DNA from: Sulfidibacterium sp964473895
GTDB lineage: Bacteria; Bacteroidota; Bacteroidia; Bacteroidales; F082
NCBI GenBank assembly: GCA_964473895.1
Contig: CAYYRE010000129.1
Span: 1-9,194, forward strand
DNA: 9,194 bases
Reading direction: 5' to 3'
Every line of letters starts with the position of its first letter. Position 1 is the first letter of the stretch. Below, piece after piece: positions 1 to 6,571 of this stretch. The notes under the pieces are model-generated. The model saw nothing but the letters and a program-made list of their open reading frames with translations, was not told where the DNA came from and searched no databases. A program made the translations under genes and the position numbers.

Positions 1-26
1 AACTTCATCACAAAACAACTTTTTTG

Positions 27-476
27 TTAATTATAGTCCAATCGGGTTTTTTCATTGGAAAGTGTTGGACGAATCAATTCTTGCCATTCCGGTGTGTTCC
101 AGGTTCCCAAAGTTTGGTGTGTCAGGTAGTATTTTTCCGGAATGGGATGGGTACCCACGACTACTTTCATGCCGTATTTTTCTTCAATGAACTTTTTAAA
201 ATGGCTTATGTACGGGCAGGGAGGATAGCCCACCACAAACCCTGTGGCAAAGTGGATCACAGAAACTCCGTTCTTTTTCATTTCTTCCGGTGCATACTCA
301 ATGTTTCCGCCCGGGCAGCCTCCGCAACCGGTATATCCTGCAATTTCCACCTCTTCGTCTTCGGGGTAAACGGAAAAAGCGCCTTCGCGCCGGGCAAGCG
401 CTCTAAAACATTTACCTCCGGCACAATGGCGGTATCTGTCGCAAATGATGATGCCGATTTTTGTTTTCTTCTTCAT
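27..476 (-). CDS. CGGC-domain putative metal-binding protein
   Basis: The predicted 149-residue soluble protein has no signal peptide or membrane segment. It carries the motif GCGGCPGG at residues 50-57, the signature of the CGGC domain family (Pfam CGGC), which is thought to bind metal but has no established reaction. Further cysteines lie at residues 12, 18, 23 and 87, in ICDRYRHCAGGKC near the N-terminus and PPCP later, so six cysteines are available for a metal or Fe-S site. A GTHP motif sits near residue 109. The length fits a single-domain member. It is the third gene of a tight run, starting 23 bases after the stop of the DUF89 phosphatase gene, so it is probably co-transcribed with it. 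The family call is firm; the function is not known. Confidence 0.85.
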   Translation of the reverse strand: MKKKTKIGIIICDRYRHCAGGKCFRALARREGAFSVYPEDEEVEIAGYTGCGGCPGGNIEYAPEEMKKNGVSVIHFATGFVVGYPPCPYISHFKKFIEEKYGMKVVVGTHPIPEKYYLTHQTLGTWNTPEWQELIRPTLSNEKTRLDYN

Positions 477-499
477 GTTTCTTGTTTAAATGATATGGT

Positions 500-1345
500 T
501 CAAATATCTATTCCTTTCAGGATAATATCGCCCTCATTGACGCCGAGATGGCGGGCAATCACCGGACATTTGGCCTTGAGAAGAAAGAAAATGGGACGTT
601 TTTCGTCCGAAAGACCTTCGTAATTGCCCTGGCCTTTGCTGATGATCAGGTCGGCCGTTTGATAGATTTTCAGAAATTCCGGCGTACTTTGCCGTAAAAT
701 GGTTCCCGGTACAATACTCCCCGAGGGAATAATGGTAGCCACTTCCCCGATTCCCGAAGCCAGGGCATCTTCGTAAGTGGCATCATTGATAATAGGCTGC
801 GACCGTACGGCATAAACAACCGGCTTTTGCAATTGCGTGATGAGCAATTTGTCGAAAACCGATTCTCCGGCGTTGTCGCCAATGTATAAGATGTTTTTAG
901 CTGCTTTTAAACTTTTCAGGAAAGGTGCATAATCAAAAATACCAAAATCCTGTTGCATGATTTTCCGGACGTCGGCGACGAGATCAAAAGTTTTGTTGAT
1001 GCCCAGGTCAATCACATTGCCGGCAATGGCCAAACGGATGGCTGCCAACAAAGGGTCTCCTGCACGGGCTATTATCTTTTGCAATTCGGGCAACAGCGCT
1101 TTGGCTTCCTCAATGTGTTTGCGTTTGATTTCCCGGTAAGGGTCTTTTACACCCGTTATCCGGCTAATGATACCATAAACCTTTGTACCCGATTCGGCCG
1201 GTGTGTTTTCCATGGGGGTTTCCCGGATAAGGCATCCCACTGCATCCAGCACTTCTTTGATATTTTTTTCATCACGGGTGGCGATGCGAGAGGCCCGTAA
1301 AGCCTGTTCCACAAAGCATGGCAGACATTCCAGATATGTTTTCAT
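500..1345 (-). CDS. DUF89 / ARMT1-like damage-control phosphatase
   Basis: The 281-residue protein matches the compact microbial form of the DUF89 family, metal-dependent phosphatases proposed to remove phosphate from damaged or unwanted metabolites. Visible signatures are the N-terminal CLPC pair (Cys7, Cys10) typical of the bacterial and archaeal subfamily, AGNVIDLG at residues 108-115, GDNAGE at 156-161, SQPIINDAT at 182-190 and SKGQGNYEGL at 236-245. The Asp and Asn residues of these motifs form the metal and phosphate site in characterised relatives. There is no signal peptide, so it should act in the cytoplasm. Its ATG shares one base with the stop codon of the upstream VOC gene (TAATG), which suggests translational coupling. 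The natural substrate cannot be read from the sequence. Confidence 0.88.
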   Translation of the reverse strand: MKTYLECLPCFVEQALRASRIATRDEKNIKEVLDAVGCLIRETPMENTPAESGTKVYGIISRITGVKDPYREIKRKHIEEAKALLPELQKIIARAGDPLLAAIRLAIAGNVIDLGINKTFDLVADVRKIMQQDFGIFDYAPFLKSLKAAKNILYIGDNAGESVFDKLLITQLQKPVVYAVRSQPIINDATYEDALASGIGEVATIIPSGSIVPGTILRQSTPEFLKIYQTADLIISKGQGNYEGLSDEKRPIFFLLKAKCPVIARHLGVNEGDIILKGIDI

Positions 1346-1722
1346 TAATTCTTTTCTTTCAATTCAAAAATGTTTCCCGAAAGGTCACGGATAAAAATGA
1401 GGTCTCCTTTGTCCCGCTTTTTCCGGAAAACGGGATATCCCTTCAAAAGACATTTACGGACAATTTCTTCACGGTTCTCAACATCGATACACAAATGGGC
1501 ATAACCGCCGGGCCTGTTTTCGGTACAAAGAAATAATTCTACAGTCACATCGCCACGGTTCATGAGGGTTGCTTGTGTTCCTTCATCTATTTGAAAAATC
1601 TGCCGTGAGAGTTCCCCGGTGATGGGGAATGTTCGTAATAATTTAAATCCCAGGATTTCCCGGTAAAAATTTTCTATTTCTTCCCGATGACCTATGTTTA
1701 ATCCTACATGGTTCCACTGCAT
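1345..1722 (-). CDS. VOC superfamily (glyoxalase/dioxygenase fold) protein
   Basis: This 125-residue protein is a single vicinal-oxygen-chelate module with two beta-alpha-beta-beta-beta halves. The four expected metal ligands are all in place: His5 (WNHVGL), Glu62 (VTVELF), His76 (YAHLCID) and Glu120 (GNIFELKE). The C-terminal DLSGNIFEL is the usual VOC ending. The family includes glyoxalase I, methylmalonyl-CoA epimerase, extradiol dioxygenases and antibiotic-binding proteins; the sequence alone does not choose between them, though intact ligands argue for a working metalloenzyme. I chose the ATG at 1722; the open frame can be extended two codons to a TTG at 1728, but ATG-MQWNHVG fits family N-termini better. 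The stop overlaps the start of the DUF89 gene by one base, so the two are likely made together. Confidence 0.82.
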   Translation of the reverse strand: MQWNHVGLNIGHREEIENFYREILGFKLLRTFPITGELSRQIFQIDEGTQATLMNRGDVTVELFLCTENRPGGYAHLCIDVENREEIVRKCLLKGYPVFRKKRDKGDLIFIRDLSGNIFELKEKN

Positions 1723-1738
1723 AAACAAAAATCATTAA

Positions 1739-1765
1739 AACCGGTACCGGACAACGATACCGGTT
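1739..1765 (-). terminator. Inverted repeat, possible terminator of the zinc-ribbon gene
   Basis: On the minus strand AACCGGTA and TACCGGTT form a perfect 8-bp stem around an 11-base loop. It begins about 70 bases after the zinc-ribbon stop codon and is followed by TTAATGATTTTTG. The T-run directly after the stem is short, so it would be a weak intrinsic terminator. It also lies only 17 bases before the VOC start codon, so it could instead be a leader hairpin of the next transcript. The 3' arm is itself part of the palindrome CCGGTACCGG (1741-1750). Confidence 0.45.
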
Positions 1766-1767
1766 GA

Positions 1768-1775
1768 CAAAATTA
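1768..1775 (-). promoter_or_regulatory. Possible -7 box for the VOC-DUF89-CGGC run
   Basis: TAATTTTG on the minus strand matches the Bacteroidota -7 consensus TAnnTTTG. No TTG lies at the expected distance upstream, so the match is weak. If used, transcription would start close to the 5' arm of the inverted repeat at 1739-1765, making that repeat a 5'-end hairpin. A second small dyad, ATCATT-N6-AATGAT at 1776-1793, lies directly upstream and could be an operator or a chance match. Confidence 0.25.
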
Positions 1776-1836
1776 ATCATTCTGTTCAATGATAAACTTT
1801 CTGACGGAAAATACTCCGGCAGGTTTTTCGGGGAAT

Positions 1837-2055
1837 TTACTTCTTTTTCAATAGCTCTTCGCGGATCATGGTATGTCCGCATTTGGGGCATTTTACAGTG
1901 GTGCATTTCACCCCCTGTTGATGCGGAATCTTAGTGCCGCATTTGGCACAAACACAAAATCCGCCCACACCAAAGCCACCGCCGTTGTTACGGCCATGCC
2001 CTCCGCCATATCCCAGTCCTTTGCCGGGGGCATTGTTGTTTCCAAATATTCCCAT
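1837..2055 (-). CDS. Small glycine-rich zinc-ribbon protein
   Basis: The 72-residue protein has a flexible N-terminal half rich in Gly and Asn (residues 1-33) and a C-terminal Cys-rich module: FCVCAKCG (Cys34, Cys36, Cys39), PHQQGVKC (His45, Cys51) and KCPKCG (Cys56, Cys59). Two CxxC knuckles spaced like this point to a zinc ribbon or rubredoxin-like site. From memory, very similar small proteins with the CVCPxCG...PHQxGVxC...CPKCG pattern occur in anaerobes near NifB/NifX-type cofactor genes and are sometimes annotated as ferredoxins; this resemblance is not proof of a redox role. A well-formed promoter lies 26-57 bases upstream, giving a short leader. The VOC gene follows about 114 bases downstream, past an inverted repeat. 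Confidence 0.8.
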   Translation of the reverse strand: MGIFGNNNAPGKGLGYGGGHGRNNGGGFGVGGFCVCAKCGTKIPHQQGVKCTTVKCPKCGHTMIREELLKKK

Positions 2056-2080
2056 AGCGCTCTGATTTTAATTGTTGGTG

Positions 2081-2112
2081 CAAAGTTAATGAACATAAGT
2101 TCAAAAAGCAAG
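2081..2112 (-). promoter_or_regulatory. Promoter of the zinc-ribbon gene
   Basis: On the minus strand CTTG (2112-2109) is followed after exactly 20 bases by TAACTTTG (2088-2081), a perfect match to the Bacteroidota -7 consensus TAnnTTTG at a normal distance from a -33 TTG. The predicted transcript start is about 2075, giving a leader of about 20 bases before the ATG at 2055. Confidence 0.7.
2090..2103. promoter_or_regulatory. TGAAC-N4-GTTCA dyad inside the promoter spacer
   Basis: A perfect 5-4-5 palindrome, TGAACATAAGTTCA, lies wholly between the -33 and -7 boxes of the zinc-ribbon promoter. The layout is like that of Crp/Fnr-type boxes (two 5-bp arms, four-base centre), but the arm sequence is not the classical TTGAT. 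Bound protein there would block polymerase, so a repressor site is the simplest reading. Confidence 0.4.
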
Positions 2113-2116
2113 AAAA

Positions 2117-2160
2117 TTTACATCGGCTTTACATTAAATTTATGTTAACTTTACATTCCG
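2117..2160 (+). repeat. Four tandem 11-bp-phased heptamers (pho-box-like)
   Basis: Heptamers start at 2117 (TTTACAT), 2128 (TTTACAT), 2139 (TTTATGT) and 2150 (TTTACAT), each exactly 11 bases from the last. Direct repeats at 11-bp spacing are the hallmark of binding sites for OmpR/PhoB-family response regulators (PhoB and PhoP boxes). The array ends just before the -33 position of the porin promoter and points toward the porin gene. It also lies directly upstream of the divergent zinc-ribbon promoter. The regulator is inferred, not seen. Confidence 0.6.
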
Positions 2161-2185
2161 TGGATAAATGGGATGTTCAAAACGC

Positions 2186-2193
2186 TATTTTTG
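2186..2193 (+). promoter_or_regulatory. -7 box of the porin gene
   Basis: TATTTTTG matches TAnnTTTG perfectly. No TTG lies at the usual -33 position (about 2160-2168); the phased heptamer array ends there instead, as expected for an activator-dependent promoter. Predicted start is near 2199, about 22 bases before the ATG at 2222. Confidence 0.5.
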
Positions 2194-2221
2194 TTCCACC
2201 CGGTACAAATTTTTTATCAAT

Positions 2222-3328
2222 ATGAGGATATTTACCAAAGGTTTATTTTTTGCTTCTGGTTTGTTCCTGTTTTTGTTTTCGCCATTTATTAGGGCGCAAA
2301 ATATTTCCCGGAATTCTCCTTTCGATTTTAAAAAGCAGGTGAACATCAGTGGTCTTTTTTATCTTGCCGGTCAATACCGGATCTTTGATACGACCCAACA
2401 GTTTAATTTTCAGGTGCGGCGGGCTTATTTAACGGTTCAGGCCCAATTAACCAAAAACCTCTCGGTACGCTATACCCACGACATTACCATTGACAACGAA
2501 GGTGGTGATGCGGGTAATATCGAGTTGCGCATCAAATATCTTTATGCACGGTATGCTTTCCCTTCTTTTTGGATTTTTACCGGAAGCAGTGTCAAATTCG
2601 GGATTATTCAACGGCCCTGGATTGATTACGAAGAACACATCAATGCTTACCGGGTGCAGGGTGCCATGTTTATGGAAAGGAGCCAGTTGTTTAATTCATC
2701 GGGTTTTGGACTTTCGGTTGAAGGCCACTTTGGCGGGCAATTAGAGGACGCTTATGTAAAAAATGTTCATCCCCGTGACAAAGGGAAATACGGTAGTTTT
2801 ATTTTGGGAATATACAATGGCGGGGGATACCATCAGTTTGAAAAGAATCTGAACAAAAATTTTGAAATTCGATTATCCCTGAGGCCGTTTCCCGGTAAAT
2901 TACCCGGTTTGATGGTTTCGTACACAGGTCTTTTCGGTCAGGGAAATATTCAGGAATGTCCTGAATTTCATTTGAATGCCGGTTTTGTTTCTTACCAAAG
3001 TCGTTTTTTTACGTTAACGGCCCAATACGAAAAAGGGTTGGGCAACAGTTACGGCACCTTGGTGGATACCGCTTTCCGTGCATTACCGCACAAAGGATAT
3101 TCCTTTTATACGGAAGTGAAGATTCCAAAAACTAAATGGGCTTTGTACGGACGGTATGACCATTTTCAATTGACCGGAATAAAGGGTAAAATAAACCGCA
3201 GGCAAATATACGGCATCAGCTGGCGGTTTTTTGAGCAAAACAAGCTGGTTTTCAGTTATCAACGCAACAAGCCTTTTGATCGTCCGGTAACCCATAGTTA
3301 CGACATGGCGTTGGACATATCTTTTTGA
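2222..3328 (+). CDS. Outer-membrane porin, phosphate-selective porin O/P family
   Basis: The 368-residue precursor begins with a signal peptide (MRIFTKG, hydrophobic core, FSPFIRA; cleavage expected after Ala25). The rest alternates polar and aromatic residues as in a beta-barrel and ends in ...DMALDISF, with the terminal Phe needed for outer-membrane assembly. The segments FQVRRAYLTVQAQLTKNLSVRYTH, KFGIIQRPW and FNSSGFGLSVEGHFG are in the style of the Bacteroidota OprO/OprP-like porin family. The frame is open back to an ATG at 2168, but that adds 18 polar, Cys-containing residues ahead of the signal peptide and lies upstream of the -7 box, so 2222 is chosen. Family membership does not prove phosphate selectivity, but the pho-box-like array upstream supports it. 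The gene converges on the DUF4249 gene, with ten bases between the stop codons. Confidence 0.8.
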   Translation: MRIFTKGLFFASGLFLFLFSPFIRAQNISRNSPFDFKKQVNISGLFYLAGQYRIFDTTQQFNFQVRRAYLTVQAQLTKNLSVRYTHDITIDNEGGDAGNIELRIKYLYARYAFPSFWIFTGSSVKFGIIQRPWIDYEEHINAYRVQGAMFMERSQLFNSSGFGLSVEGHFGGQLEDAYVKNVHPRDKGKYGSFILGIYNGGGYHQFEKNLNKNFEIRLSLRPFPGKLPGLMVSYTGLFGQGNIQECPEFHLNAGFVSYQSRFFTLTAQYEKGLGNSYGTLVDTAFRALPHKGYSFYTEVKIPKTKWALYGRYDHFQLTGIKGKINRRQIYGISWRFFEQNKLVFSYQRNKPFDRPVTHSYDMALDISF

Positions 3329-3338
3329 TGCTGCAGGG

Positions 3339-4211
3339 CTAACGGAAACGCCGGACTTTATTTCTCTTTTGCAGCGACTGAATGGTTACCCGGTAACGGT
3401 TAGTGAAAAAAGCAGTGAAAAAGCCCATTGCCCCGTGGCTTATGTTGCCGGTGGCATTGGCCGGAGGGCCGCTGAACAACGGGTTTTTATCCGCTACCTC
3501 GTCTTGTAAGGCCCGTAGGTAATCATAATATTCTTTGGTAATATTGGAAGCCAGCAGGGTGTAGGCATCTCCGCTTTTCAGAAGGTTTTCGTTGAGCACC
3601 TGCACCACCATTCCCGAAACATACCTGCCGTCAAAAAATACATCTTGACGGACTGTTTTCAGCAGGATACTGTCCGAAACGATTTTTCCGTTTACACGGC
3701 TGTTGAAAAGGTAGTAGTCTTTGCCGGGCAAGTCTTGTCCGTAAAAGCGGATCATCCATTTTTTAAAATCAGGTGCAAATTCAATACCTATGGAATCCGT
3801 GTGGATACGTAATGGCGGGACCGGCGTACGGCTTTCGTAATCGGTATATCCTCCTACAGGTGTCTGCAGTTTGATTTTCAATTGAAAAGTATCGGATGGG
3901 ATCAAATGAAATGAGGTGTCACGTAAGAAATATCTTCCCGGCTGCAGATCCGATTCGGACAATAACCACTGTTTTTGCCCGTGCCTGACCCATACCTTGG
4001 CATGCCTTATCGCTGGAGAGGGGGCATCGGAAAAGTAAGCGCTGGTTTTTGTCAACCGAATCCACGAAACCGAATCTTTGGGGAACAAATAGCCTTCCAC
4101 CACCAATTTTTCATCGCCTGAGCGCAAAGGGACATCCATCCTTTGGGTGCAGGAAACCCCTATTGCCAGAAGGGTCAGGAACAAAACGGATTGGAATAGT
4201 TTTTTTTTCAT
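3339..4211 (-). CDS. DUF4249 surface lipoprotein
   Basis: The 290-residue precursor has a lipoprotein signal peptide (MKKKLFQSVLFLTLLAIGVSC) with the lipidated cysteine at residue 21. The mature part is mostly beta-strand: an N-terminal DEKLVVEGYLFP segment, a central region with GRYFLRDTSFHL, and the characteristic C-terminal NPLFSGPPANATGNISHGAMGFFTAF at about 243-268. These are hallmarks of DUF4249, a Bacteroidota family normally encoded next to a TonB-dependent receptor, as here. It is thought to be an outer-membrane partner of the receptor, comparable in position but not in sequence to SusD; no binding activity is established. It starts five bases after the receptor stop codon and is the last gene of the operon. 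The C-terminus is unusually basic (QKRNKVRRFR). Confidence 0.88.
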   Translation of the reverse strand: MKKKLFQSVLFLTLLAIGVSCTQRMDVPLRSGDEKLVVEGYLFPKDSVSWIRLTKTSAYFSDAPSPAIRHAKVWVRHGQKQWLLSESDLQPGRYFLRDTSFHLIPSDTFQLKIKLQTPVGGYTDYESRTPVPPLRIHTDSIGIEFAPDFKKWMIRFYGQDLPGKDYYLFNSRVNGKIVSDSILLKTVRQDVFFDGRYVSGMVVQVLNENLLKSGDAYTLLASNITKEYYDYLRALQDEVADKNPLFSGPPANATGNISHGAMGFFTAFFTNRYRVTIQSLQKRNKVRRFR

Positions 4212-4216
4212 TTAAA

Positions 4217-6571
4217 TTAAAATCTGAAATTATAGGTTACGGTGGGGATGATTCCAAATAAGTATGTCATTTCGGCATAGGTGGTGTTGGGAATTTCCGG
4301 GTCGTTACGGAAATTGATGACCCAGGGGTTTTTCCGATTGTAAGCATTGTAAATGGAAAAATTGAGCTGGCTGTGGCACCTTTTCTTTTTGTGATGGGGA
4401 ATGTCCCAAATGGCGGCAAGGTCTAACCGGTGATAGTCGGCCATACGGTAGCTGTTTCTTGAAGAATAAACCGGTACAATGGTATGGCTGTACGAAAACC
4501 GGCTTACCGGGAAAGTAACCGGCTGGCCGGTAAGGTAAACCCAGTTCAAACTCACTGTCCATGCGGGGTTTATCCGGTAGCTGACGGTCAGTGTCAGGTC
4601 GTTGGGACGGTCGTAAGGCGATGGATAAACTTTTCCCCGGTTAATTCCTTGAATAACCCGCATGCTGCGCGACCAGGTGTAGCTGATCCATCCCGTAAAC
4701 AGACCGGCCGTTTTTTTTAGCATCAGTTCCACCCCGTAACCATACCCTTTTCCTGTCCGGATTTCTCCATCTAAATATTTATTGAGCAGCAGGTCGGCAT
4801 GGTCCTTAAAATCAACGGCATGATGGATCACCTTGTAATAAACTTCCGAAGAAAAAGAATAGTTTCCTTTTTTAAAATCGTGGTAAAATCCGGCGGCTAT
4901 CTCATCGGCCACCTGCGGTTTGATGTTGGGATTGGCGGGAAACCAGATGTCCATGGGATTGCCTGCCGTAGAGTTTTGTGCTTGCTGTACATATTGGTAA
5001 TTTCTGGCGTAGCTGGCCTTGAATGAGCTGCTGCCGTTTAAGCGGAACACGGCGCCCACACGGGGTTCTATTCCGGTATAGGTATGAAAAACCGTTTTGG
5101 AAGGATAAACCGTGGAATCGGTCACATGAAAAGCTGTATCGTAGTGATAAATAGTAGCCGGCCCCATGTTGTTGAATATCGAAAACCGGATACCGTATTT
5201 CAAGGTAAATTTCCCCGCTTTTTGTTCCTGGCTGAGGTACAAGGCGCTTTCCAAAGCATAGTTATCCGGAAGGTGATATTCGCTGATCACCGCTTCTTTG
5301 CCGGTTCCTTTGATTTTTCCGGGGTAGAAATCGTGATAAATAACCGAAAATCCGAAACTGATTTTGCTGTTTGGATGGATAAACCAATCGAAATGATCTT
5401 TGAGCGTATAGTCAGTGAGTGATGATTGCCATAAGAAAGCCCGGGGGTTATCTTCCGAAAGCCCGAGGTTGTAATTAAACCTGCTGACAATCACCGACAG
5501 GTTCGAGAAGAGTTTTTCATTAAAAATATGGTTCCAGCGGAAGGTGCCTGTGGCATTGCCCCAGTCCATCCCGAAAAAGTCATTTTTAAAAACATCCTTG
5601 CCAAAATATCCCGAAAGGAAAAAATGGTTGTTTCCGTTCATCGAATAGTTGATTTTGGTGTTCAGGTCGTAAAAATAGAGCCGGTTTTTTCTCAGTTTTT
5701 CGTTATGCGAAAGTTTCAGGAACAGGTCGGCATAAGTCCGTCTGCCGCTCACCATGAACGAGGCTTTGTTTTTTACAATAGGCCCCTCGAAAAGCAGGCG
5801 TGACGCAATAAGTCCGATGCCACCGCGGCCATGAAATGATTTGTTATTGCCTTCTTTCATACGGACACTGATGAGCGAAGAAAGCCTTCCGCCGTAAGCT
5901 GCGGGGATATCGCCTTTGTAGAGCGTGACGTTTTGTACGGCATCCGGGTTAAAAACAGAGAAAAAACCCATGAGGTGCCCGGCATTGTAAACGGTGGCTT
6001 CATCCAAAAGGATCAGGTTTTGATCGGGACTTCCGCCGCGGACACTCATGCCCGAGGAGCCTTCGGCTACAAACTTTACGCCCGGGAGCAGTTGCAGGGC
6101 TTTGACCAGGTCGGTTTCTCCCATGAAAGTGGGCATGCGCGAAATGTTTTTCAAACGCATGGTGTTAACAGACATTTGTGCTAAACGCAGGTTTTCGGGT
6201 GAGGAAGACGATTTTATTTCCACTTCCTGCAACTGCCGGGTGAGCGGTGCCAGTTCGAGGTTCACCATGGTATCCTTTTCCAGTGTAATGCTGCGTTGAA
6301 GGCTGTGGTAGCCAATGTAGGAGCAAATCAAATGATAAGTGCCCCCGGCAAGGGTGATGGAGTAAAACCCGTAGTTGTTGGAAGCGGTACCGGTTTGAAG
6401 TTCACGGATGAACAGGGTGGCGCCGGGCAAAAGCTCTCCGTTGCTTTTATCGCGGATGTGCCCGCTGATGGTAAAACGGTTTTTTTTCTGTGCATGGACC
6501 GTCATGGCCGGCACGGCGCACAGGGCTGCCAGTAAAAACAGGGCGTGTTTTTTCCAACGGTAGGCAGTCAT
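4217..6571 (-). CDS. TonB-dependent outer-membrane receptor with carboxypeptidase-like domain
   Basis: The 784-residue precursor has a signal peptide ending MTVHA (cleavage after Ala27), then a carboxypeptidase D regulatory-like domain (about 33-108, TISGHIRDKSNGELLPGATL), a linker (LQEVEIKSSSS), a plug domain (about 145-240, with KALQLLPGV, MSVRGGSPDQNLILLDE and NPDAVQNVTLYKGDIPAAYGGRLSS) and a 22-strand-type barrel ending in VTYNFRF. It should import a substrate across the outer membrane using TonB-ExbBD energy. The length is well below the 1000 or so residues of SusC-type receptors and there is no SusD; the partner is the DUF4249 lipoprotein downstream. Its ATG overlaps the stop codon of the upstream glycosyltransferase by one base (TAATG). 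The substrate cannot be told from the sequence. Confidence 0.93.
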   Translation of the reverse strand: MTAYRWKKHALFLLAALCAVPAMTVHAQKKNRFTISGHIRDKSNGELLPGATLFIRELQTGTASNNYGFYSITLAGGTYHLICSYIGYHSLQRSITLEKDTMVNLELAPLTRQLQEVEIKSSSSPENLRLAQMSVNTMRLKNISRMPTFMGETDLVKALQLLPGVKFVAEGSSGMSVRGGSPDQNLILLDEATVYNAGHLMGFFSVFNPDAVQNVTLYKGDIPAAYGGRLSSLISVRMKEGNNKSFHGRGGIGLIASRLLFEGPIVKNKASFMVSGRRTYADLFLKLSHNEKLRKNRLYFYDLNTKINYSMNGNNHFFLSGYFGKDVFKNDFFGMDWGNATGTFRWNHIFNEKLFSNLSVIVSRFNYNLGLSEDNPRAFLWQSSLTDYTLKDHFDWFIHPNSKISFGFSVIYHDFYPGKIKGTGKEAVISEYHLPDNYALESALYLSQEQKAGKFTLKYGIRFSIFNNMGPATIYHYDTAFHVTDSTVYPSKTVFHTYTGIEPRVGAVFRLNGSSSFKASYARNYQYVQQAQNSTAGNPMDIWFPANPNIKPQVADEIAAGFYHDFKKGNYSFSSEVYYKVIHHAVDFKDHADLLLNKYLDGEIRTGKGYGYGVELMLKKTAGLFTGWISYTWSRSMRVIQGINRGKVYPSPYDRPNDLTLTVSYRINPAWTVSLNWVYLTGQPVTFPVSRFSYSHTIVPVYSSRNSYRMADYHRLDLAAIWDIPHHKKKRCHSQLNFSIYNAYNRKNPWVINFRNDPEIPNTTYAEMTYLFGIIPTVTYNFRF

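Noticed and set aside
24..623. 199-codon open frame on the plus strand
   Set aside because: It is the antisense shadow of the CGGC and DUF89 genes and matches no domain.
2168..2221. Porin start at 2168
   Set aside because: It would put 18 residues including two Cys before a normal signal peptide, and it lies upstream of the -7 box at 2186.
3339..6571. SusC/SusD polysaccharide utilisation pair
   Set aside because: The receptor is too short for SusC, and the lipoprotein has DUF4249 motifs, not the SusD helical repeats; no glycoside hydrolase is nearby.
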